A stretch of DNA of 64,000 nt from Epiperipatus broadwayi (GCA_028023455.1 JAQFVV010000072.1:3058501-3122500), one strand, 5' to 3'; shown: positions 12,715 through 23,913, numbered from the stretch's first letter. Notes: generated by a model not told the origin, from the letters alone. Translations and numbers: made by a program.

Positions 12715-14935
12715 AGTAGCGTATACTGTTAAATATAATGTAAACATCTTAAAAATTTATCAATTTCATAGTAAAAGTTTATCAAATTCAGTAAAATTTA
12801 TGTTGCTGTGCCCATGTCATTTTAAATTTTACTTTAGCATGTGCTGAATGTATATTTAAACTGAAATCCTAAAAGTTTATCAAATTTATTATTATAACTT
12901 ATCTAAATTGTTATTATTCAAATAAGAAATTAAATACATGGTACAAATGCAATTAAATTAATTTAAAATATATTTACAAAATCAAATTTTATCTTATTTT
13001 AGTAAAACTATAGTTTTTGTTTAAAAACATTTCCAATTCTGTAATCTTTTAATCAGTGCTGCCCTCTTTTTACATTTTTGTAGCATCATTGCAAATTACA
13101 TTTTCAAAACATCTAACTACCATATAGAAAAAATTTATAGGCTATTAAAATTCTCTCTAAAAAAAGAAAATCATGCAAGATTAATTAAAATTGATGCAAT
13201 GGTTGTTGAGTTATAAAGTCGCAAACAAATAAACTTTCACATTTATATAATAATATAATTAACCACAAGCTTATTACCTAACAACACACATTTTCAAAAC
13301 CCTATCATACCACATATTTATGTCTTTGTAGAATAACATAATGTATAGATCGCATTCCATTAAAATGTCTTGATATTTTCTTTAAAGTCAATTTATTTTA
13401 TTCTATTTATTATTCTAAACATCAAAATCATAATCTTTCTCTCGGCCTTTTAACATCAATGTGCGTTTATAATCTCCAGATGATTTTTTATAATTTTTTT
13501 GCTTTAAAATCTGCTTAAATTGTAATCTTTTATATGGTTCTTTGAGATCTTTAATTATCATTTATTCACAAAATTTCTAGCATTTTTATCAAAACTCAGC
13601 ACCCTTATGCTTAGTTTCTGTATAACAATATAGTGATTATGTACTTTTTTTATTCAGTTTAATAATATTCATATTATACAAATTATCAATTTATGTATCA
13701 TCTATTAAAATTTAAGTATAACAACTTCATGGAATTTTCACATGCAATTAAGACACTTTTGTAAAAAGTTATATGCATAATTTTAAAATTTTTCACACAC
13801 ATATGGAATTTTTAATGTGATAATTTAGATAAAATTTCAGCTATGATATAATTTCAAAGTTTTTACAATCTTTATTGTTAAAAGGAGGTTGCCTTGACAA
13901 CAAATTGAGATAGTTGACTGTTATTGATATTGGGATTGCCTAAGTGTTGACTGACTTTAATAATTATATATTGTGATATACACATGTCATAATTTCTAGT
14001 TCCCTTTATAGTTTATGAGTAACTAAATAAAGAAAGCAGTTAAAGATCTTATGTATAATAAATATGTTCATTAATTTAGGATAAATATAGAGTGAATGGA
14101 TACTTTATTTATTAAATTTAAAAATGAAACAATTTTTATTAAGTTATATCAAATTATAACTATATCTTATTAGTATTAGAAAAGAAGATAATCATATGTT
14201 CATAAACGTGTGTTTAAAAAAAAGAAAAAAATGGTGTTTTGTGTTACCATAGATACAGAAACACGTTCAGCAAGAAGAAAAACATACTTTCTCTTTTGCT
14301 TAAAAATTTGTGTTTTATCTTACCTTATTTTGACAAATAGATTCTGAGTTTATAGCAAGGAAATATGTACTGTGAGTAGAAAAATTACTTAAGAAGGAAG
14401 AAACACAAACTTCATCTCACTTGACATATTTCTGATTAAAATGGAATAATTAATAAAAAATGTTATGTTTATCTGCCATAAAGCTATAAATATATCAAAT
14501 TTACAATGGATTGCAATATTGACAAAAGGAATGGTTGAATATCATTTAAGAATAAAAATGTTCATGGAACCATACATTTGTGTCTTGTTATCATCAATGT
14601 GCCAAAGAAGATGTTGGATAATGGAATCTAAGCTGAAATTATATATAAGCTATATTTAGTAACAGGTGCTAAGTGAAAATTTTTTTTAAAATTATCTACA
14701 TGAAATAAATTTCATTTATTAATAATGGTTAAAAGTATAATAGAAACTTAATAATAAATATTTATCAGTCTTTTTTTATTAATAATCTTAATAAATGTTT
14801 TATTTTATCACTCAATATAGACTTAAATAATAGACTCAAGTAATTAAGTTTTAAATCAATTATTAATGCATTATTTTTTTAAAAAAAATAAATTTAAATG
14901 TAAACATAAATAATCTATACAATTTATTTAAGCAG

Positions 14936-15135
14936 GAAAAACTATCCATACATATTGCCACTCAGTGCAAGTGAGAGTAATCAATGGATGCCAGAAGGAT
15001 TGTGCATAAAATCCCCATCTAATGCCTACTCATCCAATATCCCCAGATTAGTTTGTCTTATGGTCTTTGTCAGTGTGGAGCATTGGATCTGAGAGCCCTG
15101 CACCTAGATTTTAGGATCTAATGCAACTCTCCAAC
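14936..15135 (+). repeat. Foldback family 2, left arm only
   Basis: It matches the left arm of the full copy at 18145-18522: 'tattgccactcagtgcaag', the GCCAGAAGG and ATAAAATCCCCATCTA parts, and CCAATATCCCCAGA. It ends in the central 'agatcttaggatctaatgcaac'-like part. The right arm is missing. Confidence 0.75.
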
Positions 15136-15374
15136 AGCCATCTTTTATCTCTACTTAACTGCAAAACTATGAGAATTAAATTGAAAGCACTATAATATTT
15201 TCAATCCAAGCCCATTAGCTTATATAGTCATATAGATCTGAATTCAGTTCAGTACCTATACATTTTGGTGTCTTTGGTTCTTTAATAACCATATCCATCC
15301 CTATCCTATTAGGCAGGATTGGTTTTAAGCCAATAAACATCACATGATCTCCATTTCTTATGCTTCCTCTTAAC

Positions 15375-15475
15375 TGTAATTAAAACAGGCAAAACTCTCT
15401 ATACATATTGCCACTCAGTGCAAACCAGAGTAATCAAGGGATACTCTCAGATCCAAGGCTCCTCACTGACAAGTT
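15375..15475 (+). repeat. Foldback family 2, internally deleted copy
   Basis: The outer part of the left arm (GGCAAAACTC...CAGTGCAAACCAGAGTAATC) joins straight to the inner right-arm sequence CTCAGATCCAAGGCTCCTC. The region between has been deleted. Confidence 0.7.
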
Positions 15476-15649
15476 GTCAATAAACTTAGGCATCTCTAAT
15501 CCAATGAATGATTATTAGTATACTTCTATCAAGCGGTTTGCGTCAAAGTTGTGGGGGACAGTAAGTTTAACACTTATCAATTAAACTGCAATAATTAGCT
15601 ATTTAATTGACTATCTATATAAATATATGAGTAAGAGAATGTGATCTGG

Positions 15650-15693
15650 GCCCACTGATGAGTACAGGTTCAGCATGAAATGTGCATCTTGGG
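15650..15693 (+). ncRNA. Decayed hammerhead ribozyme core (foldback family 1 fragment)
   Basis: CTGATGA (15655-15661) and GAAA (15677-15680) flank a stem II that has lost pairs. After GAAA, TGT/GCAT still forms a short stem III ending in the triplet AUC. Stem I (CCCA with UUGGG) has one mismatch. The surrounding arm is degraded. I think it is a mutated copy of the family-1 ribozyme and probably inactive. Confidence 0.5.
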
Positions 15694-15699
15694 AATCGT

Positions 15700-16290
15700 A
15701 CATCTTTTTCACGCGTCTTTCACATATGCTTATAATTACACTCTTTCACAAAGTGTTAAAAGTGGATAGCTCCTATCTTGTATAAGAGTGGTTTAATGAA
15801 AATTACATTACAGAAATATTATTCATTAAGTGGAAAACATAGACATCGACTTCTCTATGTCAAAATCACAAAACTAGAATAGTTATTTATTCGTAAAACT
15901 TGATGTTTCTAACAAACGTGGAAATTAAGAATTGGCAACCAAATTCAAACTATGGCACTATTAAATTTGAACTAATCGAGGAAAGAATAGAAACAGCATC
16001 TTATTTTTAACAGCATTTTTATAAATGATCATTAAGTATCGGTTTTAAATATTGACATTTTAATACATGATTTGGATTTGATTGTCTGAAAACAAAGCTT
16101 TATTTAGAATGAAAACTTTAGGAATAAAAGGCTTTTTTATTGACAGCTTGCAAAGTTTTGTCTATTTCTATTTTACATACACACACACACATATATATAT
16201 ATGCCCATTTCTCTTATATATATTTAAATGGACATATTAAGATCCTATATGTGAGGGCTCAGAGTAATTTAAAGTCAGCATGGGTATGAT
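15700..16290. other. AT-rich spacer
   Basis: No gene recognised. It ends with (CA)n(TA)n microsatellite runs around 16177-16201. Confidence 0.5.
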
Positions 16291-16426
16291 ATATATAAAA
16301 TACATATTTTGTGGGTTCATCCGTGTTAAAAACGTTTAATATTAATATACTGACGTTTAACGTCAGTATATTAATATTAAAAGTTTTTAACACGGATGAA
16401 CCCGCAAAATATGTATTTTATATATT
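16291..16426. repeat. Near-perfect palindrome, about 67-bp arms and no loop
   Basis: The sequence mirrors around 16358 (TGACGTTTAACGTCA). Arms contain GGGTTCATCCGTGTTAAAAA and its inverse. A palindrome without a spacer is unstable in many hosts, so a young origin is likely. Confidence 0.85.
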
Positions 16427-17242
16427 TAACCCGTGCAAATCTTCGTTTTAACATATATATATATATTGTATAAATCAAAACTATCTCTTTTCTGGATTAT
16501 CATAATATTATTTAAATGTTATGTACATTTCAACAGAAAAGCGAGACTTTTATGTAACTTTAATTTTATTCATGCTTATTCTGCTTTACTAAATAATCCC
16601 AAGAATGAATTATTCACAGACAGTAAACCAAATTGTTTACAAAATTCAGTACAACCATCTCTTGTGCAATGTTGTTTATTATGGAGAATTGCATGCTAAT
16701 ATATCAACTAGACTAGCCAAGCACAGATACTTGTATAATAGGGCATAAAGGAAAGAAGAATATATATCCACATTTATGGATCATGAACAGAAATCAGGCT
16801 ATAAGTTTGATTTGACAAAGACTGGAATTGTATACACAGAAAGAGAGAACAGAAAACGCAAGATCAAAGACTTGTCAGTAATTGCAAAGGATTGCTATGC
16901 TATAAATAGAAAAGATTCATATACCCTCTTTCAAAAAAATGGATCTATTTAACTAAATTTGAATAAATGGAATATATTTAAATATTAAAGTAATGATTGA
17001 GAGAATATAAATGCAGTGAACTCCAAATAAACTTGCGTCACTATGAATATCAAATATTTATGTTGAAAGCGTGCTCAGCTATAATAAAATTAAAATGAAA
17101 GTTTAAGTTATTTTTTTAGTTGAATTGTACATAGCATTTAAATAATGAATATTGTGTGAATACATATGATACTATATTTAAACAACATATATATATATAA
17201 TATTTAAATATATGTATATTGTCTATACTAAACTTAATGTAA
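16427..17242. other. AT-rich spacer without recognised gene
   Basis: The 88-codon frame starting 16433 overlaps the end of a palindrome and AT repeats and has no family resemblance. I treat it as chance. Confidence 0.5.
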
Positions 17243-17735
17243 TTATAAAGAACTTGAACTCAGACTTTCAAGTGTCCTAAAACTATCCAATCCATCTTAA
17301 ACAACTTAAACACATGACTATATACATGTGAAAAAGATAAATGATTTCCAAAATACGTATGTTGTGCTGAACCAATACTCATCAGTTGGTCCAGATTACC
17401 ATCCTCCACACATATATAGAAAGGGCTTTAGACATTTCATCCCTGGATTTTCAATAAAATGGGTGGATGAAGAGTTTAATGGAGAAGATTGAAGCTTGTC
17501 CATTAATGTTTGAAGATTTGCTGTCTTAATATAAACTGAGCACTGATTCTGTATATGTGTGGGAGAAGCTGATCTAGTCCAAGTGATGAGTTGCTTGTTC
17601 AGCATAAAATACGTGTATTGGAGATCATTTATCTATTTCACATGTATGTGGTCATGTGTTAAAATTCTATAAGATGGATTGAATAGGGTTAGGGAGATTG
17701 AAAGTCTGTGTTTACGTTCCTTATAATAAGGAACG
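17243..17735. mobile_element. Foldback family 1, short copy (copy 2)
   Basis: The left arm begins with the family's GAACTCAGACTTTCAAG and the right arm ends with the inverse, GATTGAAAGTCTG. Between them are the shared CAGTTGGTCCAGATTA and CATTTATCTATTTCACATG blocks. Both arms carry damaged hammerhead cores. At 17348-17390 (minus) GAAA has become AACA. At 17578-17622 (plus) the first C of CUGAUGA is G and GAAA is AAAA. The central segment seen in longer copies is missing. Confidence 0.8.
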
Positions 17736-17740
17736 TAAAC
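17710..17740. repeat. Perfect 15-bp-arm hairpin
   Basis: GTTTACGTTCCTTAT is followed by one base and its exact inverse. It sits at the right edge of foldback copy 2 and may be a terminal-junction relic. It has no U-run after it, so I do not call it a terminator. Confidence 0.8.
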
Positions 17741-18144
17741 TCAGATTTTCAATATATATTTAAACAGATTTGATTTTATATTGCAATTTAATTTATGTCA
17801 TCATAGTAAAATATCCGTTTATTTTAAAATTTATGTGTTTTAAATTTAAGTACATTATGAATCACCGTGATAATTTTCAATTGATAGTGAAATTCAGATA
17901 ACTATTTTTCATAAAGTTGTTGTTAATAACACACACACACACACATATATATATCAGCAATAATGGATAATCAGATAAATAGTCTTTATAGAGTTAAAAT
18001 TAATTATATATATATCTACAGTTTTTGTATTTAGTAATTAACTAAATTAATCATAATTTTCACATTATTAAAAAATTAAAGTTACTTTTTGTTAAATAAC
18101 TTTAAAGCCAATGAACATCACATGACCACCACCTCTTATGCTTG

Positions 18145-18522
18145 TGGTTAAAACAGGCAAAACTCACTATACGTATTGCCACACCCAGCAAGTTAGAGTA
18201 ATCAATGGATGCCAGAAGGCTTGTTGTGCATAAAATCCCCATCTAGTGCCTACTTATCCAATATCCCCAGACTAGTTTCTGGCTTGTGGCCTTCGTCAGT
18301 GAGGAGCCTTGGAACTGAAAGCTTCTGGAGGGTTGCATTAGATCCTAAGATCTAGGTGCAGTGCTCTCAGATCCAAGGCTCCTCACTGACGAAGACCACA
18401 AGCCAGAAGCTAATCTGGGGATATTGGATGAGTAGATGGGGATTTTATGCACAAGCCTTCTGGCATCCATTGATTACTCTAGCTTGCTGTGTGTGGCAAA
18501 ATATATATAGTGAGTTTTGCCT
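18145..18522. mobile_element. Foldback family 2, full copy
   Basis: The arms are about 18145-18315 and 18365-18522. The outer ends read GGCAAAACTCACTATA and its inverse TATAGTGAGTTTTGCC. Inner parts share GAGGAGCCTTGGA and its inverse, and CTTCGTCAGTGAGGAG. The middle holds 'agatcctaagatctagg'. No reading frame is present. Other copies are at 14936, 15375, 57795 and 63478. Confidence 0.85.
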
Positions 18523-18644
18523 GTTTTAAATAGCTTTTGTAAGCAGATGTAATCTTAGTGAACATTTGGTCGATTTAATATTATTTTGATGAGGTCCTTC
18601 TGAGCTTTATAATTATAAGTTATTATATAGAAAAATGCTTATGG

Positions 18645-19150
18645 TTTTATTGCTTGGGAGTTCATAAAAAGATTGAATGCCAGAGCTGAAAGAACAAGAA
18701 ATGATCCTGGGACCTCCCAATCCTAAGTGGGTGCCCTACCAGTTTCACCAAACCATTCAGGGCAAAAAATTCTAATAGCTTTATTGATCAGAAGTTCATA
18801 AGAATTTCAAGTGCCAGAATCAATCCTGATCTCCCGATCCCAGGTCGGGCCCTCTGCCAACTGTGCCAAATTGTACACATTATATATATATATATATATT
18901 TGTATATGCTAATGACTTTATTGCTTGGGAGTTGAGTTCATAACAGATCTGTGACTGCCAGAATCAACCCTGAGTCACCCTATCCCAACTTGGATGCTCT
19001 ACCAACTTTGCCTCACTGCACAGCACAAAAAATCATATGGGCTTATTGCTCAGGAGTTCATAAGAAGTTTGAGTGCCATACATGTGAATGCCAGAATCAA
19101 ACCTGGGACCTCCTGATTCTAAGTCAAATACTCTATCAACTGCTGTCATA
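18645..19150 (-). repeat. Cluster of four tRNA-derived SINE copies
   Basis: Four head-to-tail copies on the minus strand lie near 18645-18750, 18775-18880, 18905-19025 and 19030-19150. In each, reading minus: GGCACAGTTGG(T/C)AGAG (A box), a (C)TGGGATC(G)GGAG part, CC(C)AGGATTGATTCTGG (B box-like), a GAACTCCTGA tail and CAATAAAGCCAT. Polymerase III promoter-like boxes plus a short tail without coding capacity fit a SINE. An AT run (18880-18900) separates two copies. Confidence 0.7.
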
Positions 19151-19815
19151 TTACTAAAGAAATAATTTTTTTAATATGTAACAGTCTATACGTTATTAAT
19201 CTTCTTTCTTGTTTGTGAAATAATCGTTGACTTAATTGGCCAGGTAATTTTTTTCTTCCACAAGAGGAACTATAGGCAAAACCTTATCTGTTAAAACTTG
19301 TATAAGGTATTGCTAATTAGAAAAACTTTTAATTTTTCCTTTTATGGGGTGATAATTTTATTGTGAACACAGTTTGATCTAATTCATTTAAAACTGATTT
19401 CCCCCCCCCCCAAAAAAAAATACTTCTTGCAAGATGCAATCCATTTCTACCACTGGCACTTTAGTTAAGCATCAGCTTCTAGAAACAAATAAGTATAATA
19501 TCTTGATCTTGACTTTTTTGCAAACTGATTGCTTTAATTAAAATGTACAGTATAGTGAAACCACAAGCTATGCTGTATCTAACTACATGATTTCAATTAT
19601 ATGCTACCCAAAGAAAAATATAAACAAAAAACAAAAATGAAAATAAAAAGTGCTATTAAAATGTGCAAATTTTATGATATTCGAACAGCCATTTTTTTTT
19701 CTCTGAATACTCCAATAATCATTTTTTATCTCAGAACACCATGTACTATTATGTTTATTAATAAAATTTCTTCAATTTATATAGTCTTTATTGTGCTAAA
19801 ATGTAACTATGTGAA
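19151..19815. other. AT-rich spacer
   Basis: No gene recognised. A C11A9-like homopolymer junction is at 19401-19420. Confidence 0.5.
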
Positions 19816-20168
19816 GCTACAATAAAAGAAAAAATATAATTGCTAAGCACTTTCAGGAATGTTTGTTTCCCATATTCGTAGCATATGATGGATGTGCTGG
19901 TTAAATGTATATATAATTTAGGTGTATGCAAATTTATGCAATTTACACCACCCATTTTTTGGAAATGGAAACGCAAGATTCCTTCCTGTTGATGGTGCTG
20001 GGATTGTCCGCTATAAAGCATGCCTCTTTTATCTTATGTTTAGCATCATAGTGTTCAGTGCACGATATTTATGCTGAAGTGGCATATCCATAATATGTTA
20101 TGAATATGAGAAACAGATGTTCCTGAAAGCACTTGGCATTATATTTTGTTTTTTCCTTTATTGTAGCT
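19816..20168 (-). pseudogene. Penelope-like element 3' remnant between inverted tail copies
   Basis: On the minus strand an open stretch ends at the stop 19943-19945. It reads HYDAKHKIKEACFIA and, after eight residues, NRKESCVSISKKWVV, the same pattern as the PLE remnant at 5.5 kb. An in-frame stop lies just upstream. The fragment is bracketed by an inverted repeat: GCTACAATAAAAGAAAAAAT...CACTTTCAGGAATGTTTGTT (19816-19870) against its inverse at 20115-20168. PLEs often carry terminal repeats in unusual orientations, which fits. The RT is absent. Confidence 0.6.
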
Positions 20169-20707
20169 TCCCGTAGTTGCATTTTAACGCAATATAGACA
20201 TTGCTGAATACAAGTGAAGTAGAATTAAGTTGTTTATTCAATTTATATTAAAAGAACATTTCTTTCTTTATTATTCTTGGTGTATTTGATGGGCAGTATT
20301 TTGAATAATAAAATGTTTTTGTGTATAATGCTAAAAGTATTACAAAATTTTAGAACATACTAAAAGTTAATACTGACTTAGAAACACAAAAAAAATTAAA
20401 GAGATTCTAATTTCTTAACAACAAAACCACTATTATTTTTTTATAAGAGAAAAAAGTTATTGTAAAACAAGAATATCAACCAGTGCATATTTAATAGTGA
20501 CAAAAATCAGACACTTCACTATTTTCTTTATTTTGAAAATAAAAACAGAACAGTTAGGGGTTTTTTTGCATTCATATTGCTTCATTAAATGCATGAGTGA
20601 ACACACACTCAATAAATATACATTTAAATATGTCTCCCAATTTATTATTAATAACTATATTATTATTATTATTATTTAATTTTGTTTATACTATAATCTT
20701 AATTTAA
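20169..20707. other. AT-rich spacer
   Basis: No gene recognised. A short (TTA)n run sits near 20662-20676. Confidence 0.5.
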
Positions 20708-22030
20708 ATAGAGGGATTTGAACTTAGGATTTTTAGTCTATATTTATTCTCCATTCCATCTCAACCAATACATATGACCACACACATGTGAAAAAGATAA
20801 TGATTCTTAATATATATATATATATATAATTCAAATAAATATATTTAACACAGTATTCAAAATTAAATAATATATTCTTTACTAGAAGTACTTTCAATTG
20901 TTTCACTGACAATCTTTATCAACTGTTAATACAAACGTTCAAAAAATAAAAACTTGCATTACCCATCATTCAATCTATTCAAATTTCCCACAATTCTGTT
21001 GTCTTTATATTAGCTGATTGTCTATTCATTAAACCACCACTATTCCTAGATATCAACACTGCCTCTTTAATTTTACATTTTTCACTACACCTTTCAATTT
21101 GAATAATTTTTATATCTATTATTAAATTTAAAACCATAATTACATGTTTTATTATGATCAATAATTCATGGAGCATTCATATTTACCGAAGATATATTTT
21201 CTTTCTGTACATGTTTATAAGATGTCTTATGATCATTATATCGTTTTTGTAATGTACATTTAGATTCTCCTATATATTTTATTCCACAACCACATTCAAA
21301 CATATATATAACAGAACTTAATTCAAACTTAGAAATCTTGGCTTTAGAGTTATTTATCATATCATTTATATTATATATATATATCATACAGAACTAGCCT
21401 CATCATTTGGGACAGATCATAATCTCTCGCACATATATACAATCAGTGCTCGGCCTATATTAAGATAACATTTCCTTAAACTTTAATTGGCAAGATTCAA
21501 TTTTCTCACTCCTTCAACAATTCATCTACCTATTTCATTGTAAAATCAATGATGAAATGCTCAAAGTCCTTGGTGAATTTGATATTGTTGTCATACCCAT
21601 ATACACATTACATCAACCTAACCCCTTATATTAACAGGCCATTACATATTCATTTATATTAATAGAGAGAGATGGACTGGACTTATATTATGATGTAACC
21701 TATTTCCAAGGCAATATGTAATTAACAATACAACATCAAATACACCAAGTGCTTTGAGCATTTCATCATTGGCTTTTCAATGAAATGGATGGTTCAATTA
21801 TTGGGTGAGTAGATTGAAGCCTGTCTATAAGCCAAACCCTGATTGTAAATATGTGATAGATTATAATCTGTTCCAACTAATGAGTGATGGATTTGCACAA
21901 AATATGTATATTAAGGATAATTTATCTTTTTCATGGTCATGTGGATCGATTGTGTCAGATGGAGTAAAGGGTAAATATAGACTAAAAATCTTAAGTTCAA
22001 ATCTCTCTATTTACTATAGTAATCATTCAG
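20708..22030. mobile_element. Foldback family 1, copy 3, interrupted by a PLE fragment
   Basis: The left end starts GAGGGATTTGAACTTAGG and the right end finishes with AAGTTCAAATCTCTC. The left arm stops at GATAATGATTCTTAATATA (about 20805) and resumes at GAACTAGCCTCATCATTTGGG (about 21392). The interval contains the PLE remnant. The right-arm ribozyme (21872-21916) is decayed: the core reads CUAAUGA and the GAAA box AAAA. The left-arm ribozyme is split and unrecognisable. The centre (21590-21740) resembles the centre of copy 7 at 60.9-61.1 kb. Confidence 0.75.
20979..21387 (-). pseudogene. Penelope-like element GIY-YIG nuclease fragment
   Basis: The minus-strand frame 21387-21166 contains SSVIYMFECGCGIKYIGESK followed by TLQKRYNDH. 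This is the start of a GIY-YIG nuclease domain (here IYM...KYIGES, with the following Arg of the R-x-x-x-H part). After a frame break near 21170, a second frame (21176-20979) carries KIIQIERCSEKCKIKEAVLI and later GGLMNRQSANI, the typical C-terminal end of PLE proteins. PLEs are reverse transcriptases with a C-terminal GIY-YIG nuclease. The RT part is missing, so the copy is dead and 5' truncated. It lies inside foldback copy 3. Confidence 0.75.
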
Positions 22031-22513
22031 TATTCTGAATGAATAGGTTAATTATATAATCTTAATTTATATATGCCTACTATACATATAAAAAGTGTCT
22101 GCATTATATATATGTGCATGGTGAAAGTACTGAACCCTTGCAATTCAATCAACATCATGCTTTCTATTCTCATCAATGTTTATCAACAAAACATCAGCTA
22201 TTATATATTATATATGCTTACACATGAGGGGCTTGGAACAAATATAGGTTAGTTCATGACTCTACTGTGTTATGAAATCAATGAAGAAAATATTTATAGC
22301 AACTAACAAACACATAAGTATCACAAACTTTTAGGATATCTTTATTCTATTTTCTATTCAGAACCTCTTGTCATTCTGTATTTATATTTCAGGCCTTTCT
22401 AATTCCTTTTTGTTGTTGTTGTTTTTAAATTCTGAATAATGTATATTATTACATTTTTCTAAGGATATGCAAATATATATTTTTTGTATCTTTTTTTTTT
22501 CTCGTGTATCATA
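22031..22513. other. AT-rich spacer
   Basis: No gene recognised. Confidence 0.5.
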
Positions 22514-22593
22514 GTATCAGCCAGGAAGCGAACCCGCAAACCCGGGACAACTGCTTGTAAAGCAGCTGTCACTGACCTCGCGACCACTAATGC
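22514..22593 (-). pseudogene. Decayed tRNA-like copy
   Basis: On the minus strand GCATTAGTGGTCGCGAGGTC...CAGCTGCTTTACAAGCAG...CCCGGGTTTGCGGGTTCGCTTCC resembles the tRNA-Gly copies at 44.2 and 62.3 kb, including the upstream GTCAA. The anticodon loop now reads TTTACAA and the T-arm region carries an insertion, so it should not be functional. Confidence 0.6.
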
Positions 22594-22857
22594 TTGACTA
22601 TTTTTTGTATCTTGTGCTTGACCTTTTTACTCAATAATTATCTACATTGATTACTCAACTTTCTAATAGATGGTGCTAAAGTAGAGAGTTTTACTTATGT
22701 TCATTTAATAACTGAAACACAGGCTTAATATATACCATGTGTCTATATATGTAATATAGGTTATATGAGCACAGACTTTCACATGACCCACCACTCTCCA
22801 CTCTATCTAATAACACTGACACACTCAAGTACATATATGCTGAAAAGATAAATAATC

Positions 22858-22901
22858 ACCAATATACATATTTCATGCTAAACCAGCAATCGTCAGTTGG
22901 T
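22858..22901 (-). ncRNA. Hammerhead ribozyme, left arm of foldback copy 4
   Basis: On the minus strand: stem I ACCAA (22897-22901), box CUGACGA (22890-22896; the seventh-core position is free in hammerheads), stem II GCU/AGC with flanking U-A and one U-U mismatch next to the core, loop GGUUU, GAAA box (22871-22874). Stem III is UAU/GUA with U16.1 and H17=A, giving the triplet AUA, then UUGGU (22858-22862) closing stem I. All invariant core bases are present. Stem III has no real loop, so cleavage might need a dimer. Confidence 0.75.
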
Positions 22902-23082
22902 CCAGATTATCATCCCCCACACATATATACTATAAGTGCTCAGATATATATTAAGATAGACAATCTTCATACCTTAATGGACTGGCTCCAATATACTACA
23001 CACTCCAACTCTTCAACTGTCCTTCCAATTGAAAATTTGATGATGGAATACTCGAAGGTCACCCTAAGGCTGAGATTCTTGT

Positions 23083-23691
23083 CACACCCATGTTGACCCA
23101 AGGTCAATCTGAACCCCACATGTACAGGACATAATCCATTAAATACATATGCAAGGATGGATGTCCGCCCATCCTTGCATATGTATTTAATGGATTATGT
23201 CCTGTACATGTGGGGTTCAGATTGACCTTGCACACCCATGTTGACCCAAGGTCAATCTGAACCCACATGTACAGGACATAATCCATTAAATACATATGCA
23301 AGGATGGATGTCTGCCCATCCTTGCATATGTATTTAATGGATTATGTCCTGTACATGTGGGGTTCAGATTGACCTTGCACACCCATGTTGACCCAAGGTC
23401 AATCTGAACCCACATGTACAGGACATAATCCATTAAATACATATGCAAGGATGGATGTCTGCCCATCCTTGCATATGTATTTAATGGATTATTTCCTGTA
23501 CATGTGGGGTTCAGATTGACCTTGCATACCCATGTTGACCCAAGATCAATCTGAACCCCACATGTACAGGACATAATCCATTAAATACATATGCAAGGAT
23601 GGATGTCTGCCCATCCTTGCATATGTATTTAATGGATTAAGTCCTGTATATGTCGGGTTCAGATTGACCTTGGGTCAACATAGGTGTGACA
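23083..23691. repeat. Four tandem 147-bp units, each a palindrome
   Basis: The marker TGTTGACCCA occurs at 23091, 23239, 23386 and 23533, a spacing of 147-148 bp. Each unit mirrors around the GGATGGATGTC/CGCCCATCC centre: CCCACATGTACAGGACATAA, ATTAAATACATATGC and their inverses. A single diverged half-unit is present at the centre of copy 6 (about 43005-43085), so the array is an expansion of that family's centre. The 156-codon minus frame through it is a repeat artefact. Confidence 0.9.
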
Positions 23692-23869
23692 AGAATCTCA
23701 GTCTTAGGGTGGCCTTCGAGCATTCCATCATCAGATTTTCAATTGGATGGACGGTTGAAGTGTTGGAGTGTGCAGTATATTGGAGCCAGTCCATTAAGGT
23801 ATGAAGATTGTTTATCTTAATATATATCTGAGCACTTATAGTATATATGTGTGGGGGATGATAATCTGG

Positions 23870-23913
23870 ACCAACTGACGATTGCTGGTTTAGCATGAAA
23901 TACGTATATTGGT
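23870..23913 (+). ncRNA. Hammerhead ribozyme, right arm of foldback copy 4
   Basis: ACCAA (23870-23874), CUGACGA (23875-23881), stem II UUGCU/AGCAU around GGUUU (23882-23896, outer pair U-U), GAAA (23897-23900), stem III UAC/GUA fully paired plus A15.1-U16.1 (23901-23907), cleavage base A at 23908, UUGGU (23909-23913). This is the mirror of the left-arm ribozyme, with a better stem III. Family copies with G-C at the stem II base show what the parent looked like. Confidence 0.78.

Larger units (their letters stand above)
11886..14935. other. AT-rich stretch with two small inverted repeats
   Basis: No gene was recognised. Two hairpin-forming inverted repeats are listed separately (12117-12228 and 12593-12714). 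The 64-codon frame at 14465-14659 looks like chance. Confidence 0.5.

Noticed and set aside
17710-17740. Perfect hairpin as a bacterial-type terminator
   Set aside because: No T run follows, and the window is eukaryotic.
23104-23574. 156-codon minus-strand frame with an internally repeated peptide
   Set aside because: It is just the 147-bp unit, a multiple of three, read through. The palindromic DNA repeats explain it fully.
23083-23691. Regularly spaced repeats as a CRISPR array
   Set aside because: Units are long, palindromic and contiguous with no unique spacers; the context is an animal transposon.
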